From Pseudomonadota bacterium (GTDB lineage: Bacteria; Desulfobacterota; Desulfarculia; Desulfarculales; Desulfarculaceae): 52,448 bases of DNA. Positions 16,477 to 25,284 of this stretch are shown one piece after another. Every line of letters begins with the position of its first letter. The first letter of the stretch is position 1. Position numbers and translations under genes: made by a program. The notes beneath the pieces were generated by a model. That model was not told the DNA's origin and did not search any database. It saw only the letters and a program-made list of their open reading frames with translations. The stretch spans positions 1 to 52,448 of the forward strand of contig JAHIQI010000039.1 in NCBI GenBank assembly GCA_018902755.1, given 5' to 3'.

Positions 16477-17412
16477 CTAGAAGTCGGCCAGGCCGGCCAG
16501 GCCGCCCCGGCCCGAGGCGAAGATGTTCTCCTGGAGCGCGGCGATGCGCGGGGGCAGCAGGTTCAGGGCCGGGCGGGGCAGGGCGAAGGCCGCCCGGTGC
16601 ACCGCCTCGGTGTAGTACTTGAGCGGCATCAACTCGCCCACCCGCATGGCGTCCGGCGGGCTCAGGGGGTAGGCCAGGGTGGTCATCAGGGCGAAGCCCA
16701 TGACGCCGCTGTTGTAGGTGGGCACCTGGGCGGTGTAGTAGCAGGCGTGGGGGAAGATGCCTTCCAGCACCGCGAAGGTGTCGCGAATCAGCTCCGGGTA
16801 GAGGAAGTAGGACTCGGCCAGGGCGGCGGCCACCCCGCCGGGGGCCAGGGCCTTTTTAACGCTCTGGTAGAACGCCTCGCCAAACAGCCCTTGGGCCGGG
16901 CCGTCGGGGTCGGAGCTGTCGATCAAGATGGCGTCGTAACGCTCCCGGGTCTCATTCAAATAGGCCACGCCGTCGCCGATGGTCAGCTTCAGGCGCGGGT
17001 CCTCGAAGCCAGCGGCCAGGCCGGGGAAAAAGCGCTTGGCCGCCTCCACCACGCCCCCGTCGATCTCGCACAGGTCCACACGCTGCACCGTGGGGTGTCT
17101 TAGCACCTCGCGCAGGGTGCCGCCGTCGCCCCCGCCGATGATCAGCACCCGGCTGGGGGCGGGGTGGGTCAACAGCGGCACGTGGGCCAGCATCTCGTGA
17201 TAGCCCGGCTCGTCGAACTCGGCGGTCTGGATGATGCCGTCCAGCAGGAGCACCCGCCCCAGGGGGCCGCACTCGATGACGTGCAACTCCTGGTATTTGG
17301 TTTGCTCGTGATGCAGCACCCGGTCCACCTTGAGGGCCAGGCCCAGGGAGCCCCCCAGGTCGGCGGGCTCCAGGTACAGGGCACCATCCGTGGGTTGGCT
17401 GTATTCAGGCAT
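16477..17412 (-). CDS. speE: Spermidine synthase (polyamine aminopropyltransferase)
   Basis: Transfers an aminopropyl group from decarboxylated S-adenosylmethionine to putrescine. The 311-residue protein has the family layout: N-terminal beta domain (LHHEQTKYQELHVIECG, LLLDGIIQTAEFDEPGYHEML), the nucleotide loop IIGGGDGGTLREVLRH near residues 90-105, the acidic CEID and the gate region DSSDPDGPAQGLF. speD lies 69 bases upstream on the same strand and makes the co-substrate, so the two are almost certainly one operon. Confidence 0.95.
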   Translation of the reverse strand: MPEYSQPTDGALYLEPADLGGSLGLALKVDRVLHHEQTKYQELHVIECGPLGRVLLLDGIIQTAEFDEPGYHEMLAHVPLLTHPAPSRVLIIGGGDGGTLREVLRHPTVQRVDLCEIDGGVVEAAKRFFPGLAAGFEDPRLKLTIGDGVAYLNETRERYDAILIDSSDPDGPAQGLFGEAFYQSVKKALAPGGVAAALAESYFLYPELIRDTFAVLEGIFPHACYYTAQVPTYNSGVMGFALMTTLAYPLSPPDAMRVGELMPLKYYTEAVHRAAFALPRPALNLLPPRIAALQENIFASGRGGLAGLADF

Positions 17413-17481
17413 GGTTACTCCCCAGGGCTTTGGCTAAGTCCGGCGGCTGTCCCCCCGGCCGGACCCATGGTTGAAACGGGG

Positions 17482-17895
17482 CTAGTTCTCCAGGGGGCGG
17501 GAAAGGGACTGGGCGTCGGGCTTGTGCCTTATCATATCCGGCGGCAGGTCGAGCATGCCCCGGCTGAACATCATCTTCTGCATGGATTTGGCCCTGAAAC
17601 CCTTGCGCAGGGCATTGGCCGCGGCGTCCATGTCGATCACGTCGCCGCAGGTGAACACGTCCAAGGCGGCGTAACCGTATTCCGGCCAGGTGTGGATGGT
17701 GAAGTGGGACTCGCTGATGATGATGACGCCGCTGACCCCTTGGGGGGCGAACTGATGGAAAAATGGTTTGATGAGGGTTGCGCCGGAGGCCTCCACCGCA
17801 GAAGTCATCACCGAGGCGACGTGCTGCGGATCGTCCAACAAGGCGGCCGGGCAGGAGTAGAGTTCTAGGATTAGGTGGCTTCCGAGGGCTTTCAT
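17482..17895 (-). CDS. speD: S-adenosylmethionine decarboxylase proenzyme
   Basis: Small bacterial/archaeal-type AdoMetDC (137 residues) that self-cleaves to form a pyruvoyl group. The processing site is the Ser in IISESHFTIHTWPE, and the downstream Cys is in DVFTCGD. ATG 17895 is used because GGGAGGGAGG lies just upstream and the family begins there (MKALGSHLILELY); an in-frame extension to 17952 is unsupported. The C-terminal tail after FSRGMLDLPPDM is somewhat longer than in short family members. First gene of the speD-speE pair. Confidence 0.95.
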   Translation of the reverse strand: MKALGSHLILELYSCPAALLDDPQHVASVMTSAVEASGATLIKPFFHQFAPQGVSGVIIISESHFTIHTWPEYGYAALDVFTCGDVIDMDAAANALRKGFRAKSMQKMMFSRGMLDLPPDMIRHKPDAQSLSRPLEN

Positions 17896-18238
17896 AGCTT
17901 GCCTCCCTCCCGGTCCGCAACGCAGGGCGCCACGACCGCCGCCCGGCTCCATGAGCCGGCGCGGAGAGCCTGCCGGTAGTCCAGCAGCAGGATATTAAAC
18001 GTAAATCAACCCCGCCCCGACCGGCGCCGGTCTTTAAGGACCATCGCCGGGGCAGCGAGGCCGCCCCATGGGGACCTCCTTAGTTGTAGGAGTTCTGACC
18101 TCAGTTTGTCATCGCTCGGGCCGGAGCCCGGCAATGATGAAGGCATTATCTACACTTCGCCGTCGTTTCAGTCAAGACAAGCTTTCCCCCGCGCGCTCCC
18201 GGAACCTGGGCGGCTTGTCGCCCCCGGCGACCCCCCTC
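17896..18238. other. Intergenic region between divergent speD and HU-like gene
   Basis: About 410 bases separate the two divergent starts. Apart from the promoter at 18239-18268, I see no gene and no strong hairpin in it. Confidence 0.5.
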
Positions 18239-18268
18239 TTGACTTTATCTTAGATAACGTCCTAAACT
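18239..18268 (+). promoter_or_regulatory. Candidate promoter of HU-like operon
   Basis: TTGACT (18239-18244), an 18-bp spacer and TAAACT (18263-18268), 38 bp before the start codon. The -35 is good, the -10 mediocre. Confidence 0.4.
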
Positions 18269-18305
18269 TACTAAACTCTGGGTAACTTTTCAGGAGCGGC
18301 AGGCA

Positions 18306-18674
18306 ATGACCTTGACCAAAGCGGACATTGTAGCCCAAGTCTATGCACAAGGGCAGTTGACCAAAGCCGAGGCCGCCGACGCGGTGGAGCGAGGCCTTGA
18401 GTTGATAAAGCAGGCCCTGTCCACCGGCGACGAGGTGCTGGTGAGCGGCTTCGGCAAGTGGTCGGTGCGCGAAAAGGCCGAAAGGCGCGGACGCAACCCC
18501 CAAACCGGGGACCCGCTGCTTTTGCCGCCGCGCAAGGTGGTGACCTTCCGGCCCTCCCGGGTGCTAAAGGCGAAAGTGCAGGCGCAGTACGACGATAGGA
18601 TGTCCGGTGGTGCCTCCGGCGCGTCCGACGGCCAGCAGCCGGCGGGCAAGGTGTTTCGCCCCGGCTACTTCTAG
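18306..18674 (+). CDS. HU/IHF family DNA-binding protein
   Basis: Nucleoid protein of 122 residues. The N-terminal two-thirds match HU/IHF: MTLTKADIVAQVY, the VLVSGFGKWSVREKAERRGRNPQTGD beta arm (IHF-like spelling) and VVTFRPSRVLKAKV. The last ~25 residues are a Gly/Ser-rich tail longer than in standard HU (90-95 residues). GGAG lies 11 bases upstream of the ATG. It heads a tight run of four genes; the next start is 9 bases after its stop. Confidence 0.9.
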   Translation: MTLTKADIVAQVYAQGQLTKAEAADAVERGLELIKQALSTGDEVLVSGFGKWSVREKAERRGRNPQTGDPLLLPPRKVVTFRPSRVLKAKVQAQYDDRMSGGASGASDGQQPAGKVFRPGYF

Positions 18675-18682
18675 ACCCTGTC

Positions 18683-19396
18683 GTGCCCTGCCTGGCGGTC
18701 CTTAGCGACCTGCACGCCAACCTCAGCGCCCTGGAGGCGGTGAAGGCCGACCTCGCGCGGCGAGGCGTGGACCAGGTCCTTGTCCTGGGCGATCTGGTGG
18801 GGTATCTGGCCCGGCCCAACCGGGTGGCCGGAGCGGTGGCCCAGGCCGGGTGGGACTGCCTGGCCGGCAACTACGACCTGGCGGTGCTGGCCGGGGGCAA
18901 CGAGGGGGTGGACAACTTCCTGCGCCGGGGCATAGGGCCGGAGCCCAGGGCGGTTTTTTCCTGGACCGAACGGCGGGTGCGCCAAAGCGCCCGCTCTTTT
19001 TTGTCCAAACTTCCCCGCGAGATAGAGATGGACACCCCGGCGGGCCGCCTCCTGGCGGTGCACGGCAGCCCCCTGGCGGTGCGCCAGTACGTGTACCCAG
19101 ATCACCCCGAGGACGAGTTGGCCGCCTGGCTGCAAGAAGCCGGGGCGGCGATTTTGTGCATGGGCCACACCCACATACCCTTCGTTCGCCGGGTGGGCCA
19201 CGGCCTAGTGGTGAACCCCGGCAGTGTGGGCAAGGCCAAGGACGGCGACCCACGGGCCTCCTACGCCATCCTAGAGCTGAGCGCCCAGCCCAGCGCCGAG
19301 ATCGTGCGCCTGGAGTGGGACATCGAGGCCGAGTCCCGGCTGCTGGGCGAGGCGGGTCTGGGGGCCACGGCTCCCCGGCTGGCCCAGGGGCGCTAG
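18683..19396 (+). CDS. Metallophosphoesterase, YfcE/MJ0936-like
   Basis: A 237-residue calcineurin-like phosphoesterase. All metal-binding blocks are visible: SDLHANLSAL (residues 8-17), LGDLVGY, AGNYDLAV in place of GNHD, and CMGHTHIPF followed by VNPGSVGKAKDGDPRASYAIL. Family members hydrolyse phosphodiesters or phosphomonoesters, often of unknown physiological substrate. GTG start 9 bases after the HU-like stop with no clear own ribosome site, so translation is probably coupled. Confidence 0.88.
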   Translation: MPCLAVLSDLHANLSALEAVKADLARRGVDQVLVLGDLVGYLARPNRVAGAVAQAGWDCLAGNYDLAVLAGGNEGVDNFLRRGIGPEPRAVFSWTERRVRQSARSFLSKLPREIEMDTPAGRLLAVHGSPLAVRQYVYPDHPEDELAAWLQEAGAAILCMGHTHIPFVRRVGHGLVVNPGSVGKAKDGDPRASYAILELSAQPSAEIVRLEWDIEAESRLLGEAGLGATAPRLAQGR

Positions 19397-19427
19397 GGCG
19401 CGGTATACTCCCGGCCGGGAGGAAGAA

Positions 19428-20300
19428 ATGCCCCGGCCCATCGTCAGCTATCATCCCGGCCTGGAAGCCGATATCAATCTGGTGCTGGTGTCCCAGCGGC
19501 CCCTGGACGACCACGACCGCGAGGTTGCCGGGCAGGCGGCGGCCATCCTCTTGCCCCAAATCTGCCGGGCCGACCTTTTCGCTCTGGCCCAGGACAGCGG
19601 GGCGCCCTTTTTTCCCAACCCGGCGGTGCATCTGAGCCTGGACGGCAAGGTGGGAAACTACCGCCTGTTCAGGGACCTGGGCCTGCCCCATCCCCCCACG
19701 GTGGAGTTCGACGACCTAGAGAGCGCGGCGCGGGCCTGGGAAGAGGGCCGGGCTGATGTGGCCGCCCTGGGCGCGCCCCTGGTGGCCAAGGGCGCGGGCG
19801 GCGGCATGGGCGACAACGTGTTTTTGGTGCGCGACCCCGCCGAGCTGCGGGACCTGGCCGGGCGGCTGGAGACCTGGTGCCACCGGGGGCCCTCGGGATT
19901 GGTGTTGCAGCGCTACTTCCCCGGCGCGGTGGACATGCGGGTGGAGCTACTCTACGACGCGGCGGACGTGTACTGGCGCAGGGCCCGGCACGAGGAGTTC
20001 CGGGCCAACCTGTGCCAGGGCGGGACGCTCATCAAGGACGGGCCGCCCGAGGAGCGCCGGATAGCGGTGGACCTGGCCCGGCGGCTGCAAAAGGCGGCGC
20101 ATCTGGACCTGGCCGGGGTGGATGTGCTGATCACCGCCGAGGGCGAGCCGTTGCTCATCGAGGTGAACTTTTTCTTCGGCCGCCGGGCCCTGGGCGGGCA
20201 CGAGGTTTTCTTGCAGCGCTACCTGAACGCGGTGCGCCGCTGGCTGGCCGACCAAGGGTTGGCCCCGGAGCGGGTGCGCCTTGCCCAGGACGACCTGTGA
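19428..20300 (+). CDS. ATP-grasp protein, RimK/glutathione-synthetase-like
   Basis: A 290-residue protein with an ATP-grasp architecture. It has an N-terminal pre-ATP region (VLVSQRPLDDHDREVAGQAA), a LDGKVGNYRLFRDLGLPHPPT linker typical of RimK-like ligases, a Gly-rich loop LVAKGAGGGMGDNVF, the conserved VLQRYFPGAVDMRVELL, and the C-terminal GVDVLI...PLLIEVNFFFGR where E and N bind magnesium. Such enzymes join a carboxylate to an amine using ATP. The substrate is not deducible. GGAGGAAGAA directly precedes the ATG; its last codon overlaps the next gene (GTGA). Confidence 0.75.
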   Translation: MPRPIVSYHPGLEADINLVLVSQRPLDDHDREVAGQAAAILLPQICRADLFALAQDSGAPFFPNPAVHLSLDGKVGNYRLFRDLGLPHPPTVEFDDLESAARAWEEGRADVAALGAPLVAKGAGGGMGDNVFLVRDPAELRDLAGRLETWCHRGPSGLVLQRYFPGAVDMRVELLYDAADVYWRRARHEEFRANLCQGGTLIKDGPPEERRIAVDLARRLQKAAHLDLAGVDVLITAEGEPLLIEVNFFFGRRALGGHEVFLQRYLNAVRRWLADQGLAPERVRLAQDDL

Positions 20301-21085
20301 AGCACAGCGGGTTGCTGTTGTGCTCGCCGGGGCGGGGGCTTAGCTGCGTGGCCTGCTGCCCGCCCATCCGCCCGGCGGGCTACGACCACGCCGACCATCT
20401 GGGCAGCCTGCGCCGTCTGCTGGCCGAAAACACCCGCCAACTCCGCGAGCAGGGGCCGCCCACCAAACCCATCACCGGGTACTGGTGCCCCGGCCTGGGC
20501 TACCTCGATAGCGCGGGCCGCCAGGCGGGGTGCCTGCTGCACCCGGCCCTGAACCAGGGCCAGGACCTGCGCGGCCCCACCGGTTTTCAGGAAAAATGCG
20601 CCAGGGAGAGCTGCCCCCCGGCCAGGGCTTTCGCCACCCTGGCCGAAGACCAGCGCGACGCCCTGCTGGAGCTGTGCCAGGGCATGGACAGCCTGAGCTT
20701 CGGCAGCCCACGCCTGAACCCGGTGATGCGCCTGTTGACCTTTGGCCCCGAGGTGGCCGCTGCCGCTGCGGGGTTGGGCCTGGGCAGCCGGGAGGAACTG
20801 GCCGCCTGGCCCTGGTTGCACGAGACGCCGCCCGCCTGGGGTTGGCTTTTGGCCCGGCGGCTGGAGGACTGGGGCGCGGCGGCGATGGCAAGCGCCGACC
20901 TGGCGGCCCGCCTGGCAGGCGAGGCCCAGGCCCTGGCCCAGCGGCTGGGTCCGGTCCCACCCATGGAGCAGGGCCAGGCGCTGCACACCCTGTGCGGCGA
21001 GTGGGAGGCCCGTGCCTGGCAAAACCTCAGCAACCGCCGCCGGGTGCGCTCCACGGACCTGGCCCGCTGGCGGGAGTTGGTCTAG
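20297..21085 (+). CDS. Cysteine-rich protein of unknown function
   Basis: A 262-residue protein whose N-terminal ~110 residues carry many cysteines: LLCSPGRGLSCVACCPP, YWCPGLGY, GCLLHP and CARESCPPARAF. The pattern suggests a metal or iron-sulfur site. The rest is helical and Ala/Leu-rich. The open frame extends far upstream but inside the ATP-grasp gene; GTG 20297 overlapping the previous stop (GTGA) is the sensible start. Its position after an ATP-grasp enzyme suggests a joint modification pathway, which is inference only. It ends tail-to-tail with the following minus-strand gene, sharing 4 bases. Confidence 0.65.
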   Translation: MKHSGLLLCSPGRGLSCVACCPPIRPAGYDHADHLGSLRRLLAENTRQLREQGPPTKPITGYWCPGLGYLDSAGRQAGCLLHPALNQGQDLRGPTGFQEKCARESCPPARAFATLAEDQRDALLELCQGMDSLSFGSPRLNPVMRLLTFGPEVAAAAAGLGLGSREELAAWPWLHETPPAWGWLLARRLEDWGAAAMASADLAARLAGEAQALAQRLGPVPPMEQGQALHTLCGEWEARAWQNLSNRRRVRSTDLARWRELV

Positions 21086-21855
21086 CGCAATATCTGGTCT
21101 AGGATGCCGTCCATGGCGGGCATCTGGGGTGCCACGCCGCTAGCGGACCACACCACACTGCCCTCGCTCAGCAGGCCCAGGGCCGGGCGGCCATCGCGCT
21201 GGGTGTTGAACAGCAGGCCGGTGTCGTCAGGGTTGTAGGCGAACAAGATTGGTTTGTCGTGCATGAGGCCGAGGGACAGGCGGTGTTGACCTTGGCTGTT
21301 CCAAGCGGCCAGCATCGCGCCTTTTTGGGGGTCGCTGAGAAGGGAAATAGCTGGCTTCTGGTTGCCCTGAAGTAGGTTTATGCTTGGATTGCCTTGCTTA
21401 ACCAACATAAACGCTTTGACCAAATTATCATCGTCATAAAGACCCAAAGCGGGGCCACTGCCAAGTTTGTACTTTATCATTAAGCGCGCGTGATTCGCGT
21501 CTTTCATGAGCGCCATGATTGAACTGCCATCGTCATTGGCTTTGAGAATAATATTCGACTCGCCGGCTTTGTCGACGAGGGCAAGAAGGGGGCCATCTTT
21601 GGAGGAGCCAAGGTACCCTCTCGGTTTCCCGTCTTGGTCATTTACGCAAAGGAGGGGGTGGCCGTCTCGAGAAAATCCCATGCTTGCTCTTCTCTGATTA
21701 TTTTCATCAACCAAATGGAAGGCGTGAGCGGTGACCTGCTCGGGGATTTTCTCGTCCACTTTAGGATTCGCAAAGACGCGCTCGGAAAAGGCCCCTCCGA
21801 ACATGCCGGCCACGAAGGCGATAGCTATTATGGCAATGATATGGATGGCTTTCAT
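21082..21855 (-). CDS. Exported repetitive protein, paralogue A
   Basis: A 257-residue protein with one N-terminal hydrophobic segment (IIAIIAIAFVAGMFGGAF) as signal or anchor. The body is built from imperfect ~25-residue units of the form LVDENNxxRASMGFSxDGxP and GYLGxxxDGPxLALxDKxG, suggesting a beta-solenoid or propeller-like fold. It is a tandem duplicate of the next gene: the first ~45 and last ~85 residues are nearly identical, the middle is diverged. AGGGGGA precedes the ATG. Function unknown; I have a memory of similar proteins in deltaproteobacteria, but no named family. Confidence 0.75.
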   Translation of the reverse strand: MKAIHIIAIIAIAFVAGMFGGAFSERVFANPKVDEKIPEQVTAHAFHLVDENNQRRASMGFSRDGHPLLCVNDQDGKPRGYLGSSKDGPLLALVDKAGESNIILKANDDGSSIMALMKDANHARLMIKYKLGSGPALGLYDDDNLVKAFMLVKQGNPSINLLQGNQKPAISLLSDPQKGAMLAAWNSQGQHRLSLGLMHDKPILFAYNPDDTGLLFNTQRDGRPALGLLSEGSVVWSASGVAPQMPAMDGILDQILR

Positions 21856-21876
21856 GATGTCCCCCTGATGTGTGTG

Positions 21877-22650
21877 CTAACGCATTATCTGATCTAGAAT
21901 GCCGTCCATGGCGGGCATCTCGGGTGCCACGCCGCTGGCGGACCACACCACGCTGCCCTCGCTGAGCAGGCCCAGGGCCGGGCGGCCGTCGCGCTGGGTG
22001 TTGAACAGCAGGCCGGTGTCGTCGGGGTTGTAGGCGAACAAGATTGGTTTGTCGTGCATGAGGCCGAGGGACAGGCGATGTTGGCCTTGGCTGTTCCAAG
22101 CGGCCAGCATCGCGCCCTTTCCAGGTTCGCTAATTAGAGTGATAGCCGGGTTTTGTTTATTTTGGGCAAGGCCGATATAAGCCTTTTCTTTAGTGACCGC
22201 CATTACAGCCTTGCCCACGCTGTTTTCATCGAAAAGCCCAACTACCGGTCCACGGCCAGGTTTGTAATTAATCCCCAAGCGAGGCTTGTCGCCCTCGGCC
22301 ACCATTGCTATGGTTGATCCTCCACTATTATCGGCTGCTATATTGATCGAAACTCGGCCTTGTTTGTCCAGTAAAGCCAAAGTGGGGCCATCTGGTCCGC
22401 ATCCAAGGTAACCTCTGGCTTTTCCAGATGAATCAGCCACGCAAAATATGGGTTGCCCGTCAGCAGAAAAGCCCATACTTGCTCTAGATTTATTGTTTTC
22501 ATCAACCAAATTAAACCCCCTCGCGGTGATTTGCTCAGGGATCTTCTCGTCGGCCTTGGGGTTTGCGAAAACTCTTTCCGAAAAAGCTCCACCGAACATT
22601 CCCGCCACGAAGGCGATAGCTATTATGGCAATGATATGGATGGCTTTCAT
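21877..22650 (-). CDS. Exported repetitive protein, paralogue B
   Basis: The upstream copy of the tandem pair, also exactly 257 residues, with the same anchor (MKAIHIIAIIAIAFVAGMF) and the same C-terminal block (AAWNSQGQHRLSLGLMHDKP onward, about two changes in 80 residues). The middle differs: GYLGCGPDGPTLALLDKQG and SINIAADNSGGSTIAM replace their counterparts. A GGGGGG site precedes the ATG; only 21 bases separate its stop from the start of paralogue A, so they are co-transcribed. Confidence 0.75.
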   Translation of the reverse strand: MKAIHIIAIIAIAFVAGMFGGAFSERVFANPKADEKIPEQITARGFNLVDENNKSRASMGFSADGQPIFCVADSSGKARGYLGCGPDGPTLALLDKQGRVSINIAADNSGGSTIAMVAEGDKPRLGINYKPGRGPVVGLFDENSVGKAVMAVTKEKAYIGLAQNKQNPAITLISEPGKGAMLAAWNSQGQHRLSLGLMHDKPILFAYNPDDTGLLFNTQRDGRPALGLLSEGSVVWSASGVAPEMPAMDGILDQIMR

Positions 22651-22806
22651 TAAATCCCCCCTATAGACGGATGCAAGTGGAATGATATGAGACTATAAAA
22701 ATATAACACTACATATTTGTCGAGGAAATATCTTTGTGAGCCAGCGCGGTAGGTAGGGAGCAAAAGTTGTGGAAAAGAATAATAAACCATGACGGGAGAA
22801 TGCTCT

Positions 22807-24698
22807 ATGAGCCCAGTCACTACAAATACAATGAATATGCAAATTAATTTGCAACTTAATCAGCCAAGCGTGAATAGCACCCTGTCCGGCCTACAAAATA
22901 TATTAAATACATTTGAAGGCGCGCTGGCGCGGTTTGGGGTTCCATAGACCGCCAATTCGACGTCTTCGTTGCCGGCATGGCCACTGACGTCCAAAAAACC
23001 TGGGACAACACGGGCAAAACCCTGGCCGACTCCACCAAAAACGCCCTCAAGGGCACGGTGGTGGCCGCCTTTGACGGCGAGATGGACCAGGTGGGCGACA
23101 TCTGGGAAAAATCCTGGGACGACATGGTCACCAAGGTGGACGGCCTGTGGGACAAGCTGTTGACCGAGCCCCTGAACCGGGCCATGACCGGCCTGAGCAA
23201 CATGTTCAAGGAAATGATTATGGACCCGGTGACCAAATGGTTCACCGGGCTTTTCTCGGGCAGCGGCTGGGACGGCGGCTCGGGCAGCCTGCTGGACGCC
23301 CTGCAATCCGGGGCCTCCCTCAGCGAGGCCTGGGAGTTCGCGGGCCTGCCGGGGGCTGGGGCGCTGGAGGGCGTCACCTCCTGGGTCAGCTCTCTGTTTG
23401 GGGGAGGCACCACGGCGGCGGTCACCAGCGCGGTCACCGGCGGCGGGGTGCCGGCGGCCATCGCCGAAGGGTGGGGCATCACCGCCGGTGTAACGGATAT
23501 GGGCGTCGCGGCCGGAACCGGGGCTAGTCAAAGCATGGCCACCGGGGCCTTGGCCGCGGGGCTGGCCGGCCCGGGCATGGCCATGGCCCTCGGTCCGGGC
23601 CTGGTGGGGATGATGTTCAACGACCAGATCAACTCCCTGTTCGGCTTCGGCGACCCCATGACCCCCGAGGAGGCCGAGGGCAACTGGGAGGGCACCCTGG
23701 GCTACATGGAGCAGATGACCGCCCAGATGGAGGCCCTGGGGGTGAGCTTCGACCAGGTGCAACAGGGGGTGGGCGAGAGCAGCTTCGGCCTGTTCGGCCA
23801 GAGCGCCCAGGAGGCGGCCCAGGCCCTGGAGCGCCTGCGCACCGTGGCCGGTTATTCCCAGGAGCAGATCGACGCCCTGGTGGCCTCCCTGGACCCCCTG
23901 ACCCAGGAGTTTTTGGCCTCGGGCCAGGCGGCCATCGACATGGAGGGCCAGGTAGGCGGGCTGGTGCAGGAGATGAACGCGGCCATCAACAGCTACACCA
24001 TGACCAGCGACGCGGTGAACCTGTACAACGGGCGCATCGACGCCCTGGCCGAGCGCCTGGGGCTGAGCGGCGAGGCGGCACGCGCCTTCCGCGACGAGAT
24101 ATGGGACCTGGCCGAGGGCTTCAGCAGCGGCGGCGAGGAGGCGGAGCAGTTCGACCGGGCGTTGAGCGATTTTATCGGCAACACCCTGGGCAGCCTCACC
24201 GAAGGGGCCGAGGACGGCACCGAGGCCATCAACAACCTCATCGACAGCATGGGCGAGGCCCAGGGCATGCGGGAGGGCCTGACCGGCCTGGGCACCACCG
24301 GAGGCGGCGGCTCCAAGGGCGGCTCCACGAGGTCCGGCGGGGGCGAAGACTCCTCCGACGAGTCGGTGAACATCGGGGTGATGCACGGCGGCGGCTACGT
24401 AATGGGCTGGCCCAAGGCCCACGCCGGGGCTTTGATAAGCTCCCTGGCCCATGACGAGGTGCCGCTCATCGCCCGCCGGGGCGAGTACGTGGTGCGCGCC
24501 GAGGCGGTGACCCCGGCGACGTTGCCCGCGCTCAAGGCCCTGAACCAGGGGGCCGCGCTCCAGGCCGCCTACCCGGCGGTGAACCTGCACGTGGAGATCC
24601 ACGGCAACATGCTGGGCAGCCGCGACAACCTGGAGGATTTAGCCCGCTTGTTGGAGGGGAAACTCCGAGAGTTGGATAGGGGGCGCTGGAAAGCATGA
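22807..24698 (+). pseudogene. Phage tail tape-measure protein remnant, frameshifted
   Basis: The start at ATG 22807 gives 46 residues (MSPVTTNTMNMQINLQLNQP..., ending ALARFGVP) to a stop at 22947. Reading continues in another frame, open from 22917, as WGSIDRQFDVFVAG into a 573-residue stretch whose first ATG is 22977. The joined sequence makes sense across the shift. The C-terminal part shows phage tape-measure features: coiled and Gly-rich tracts, HGGGYVMG, then HAGALISS..DEVPLIARRGEYVVRAEAV. At ~630 residues it is the C-terminal part of what is usually a longer protein. No capsid, portal or tail neighbours are present, so this is an isolated prophage relic. The 573-residue part could still be translated from 22977. 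Confidence 0.7.
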
Positions 24699-24732
24699 CC
24701 GGCTGCGCTTGAGGGAGATCATAGCTGTTAGG

Positions 24733-25104
24733 TCACGCGGTATCGGTTTCGTCCTCAATGTGCTTCAGGAGAAATTTTCTGGTGGCCCAGTGCAGCAAGA
24801 CCGCCGCGTAATTGGCCCCGGCCAGCCAGACCCCAGCAACGAAGACAAGATGCACCAGCAGAAAAACCCCCGCCGCTCCCAGGGCCAGCAACAAGGGCTG
24901 TTTCCCCTCGACCGCCAGGTAGCCCCCCAGGATCAGAGCGGCCCATCCCATGAGGTAGCTGGCGGCAATGAGGACCAGGCCGGCATAAAGAGAAAAGGGC
25001 GGCCTGCGGCGGAAGGCGGAGAAGTCGGCCTGGGCGGCGAGGACTTTTCGCCCGTACTTGGTATGAGCCAACCATCCTGCCAACCCTTGGGCCACTGCCG
25101 CCAC
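24733..25104 (-). CDS. Small membrane protein, unknown
   Basis: A 123-residue protein with an amphipathic N-terminus (WLAHTKYGRKVLAAQADFSAFRR) and about three hydrophobic segments (SLYAGLVLIAASYLMGWAAL, LLLALGAAGVFLLVHLVFVA and following). GTG start with GGAG seven bases upstream. It lies between the tape-measure relic and the NAPE-PLD-like gene, with its own strand. I do not recognise the family. Confidence 0.6.
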   Translation of the reverse strand: MAAVAQGLAGWLAHTKYGRKVLAAQADFSAFRRRPPFSLYAGLVLIAASYLMGWAALILGGYLAVEGKQPLLLALGAAGVFLLVHLVFVAGVWLAGANYAAVLLHWATRKFLLKHIEDETDTA

Positions 25105-25284
25105 CTCTTTGCTCCCAACTCCTGTCTGCTCCGGGCCGTCGGTTTCAGTTCATGGTATGTCAGCGCCGCCGCCGAGAACAAGCCTGGACAGATGAAAAAC
25201 GCTCGTTTTGGGCGGTTTGTTTTTTTGTTAACCTGTGGTGAAGGCCTTTGGCCAGCCGCCGTACCTCCTGATTCAGGATTAATA

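Noticed and set aside
16113..16480. Several frames of 96-144 codons in the repeat island
   Set aside because: They translate interspersed repeats (RCEEHSDEAIS-like text is a typical artefact) and have no ribosome sites.
24709..25284. A 192-codon N-terminal extension of the MBL hydrolase
   Set aside because: Low-complexity residues, antisense to a plausible membrane protein gene; the hydrolase has a ribosome site and signal segment at 25285.
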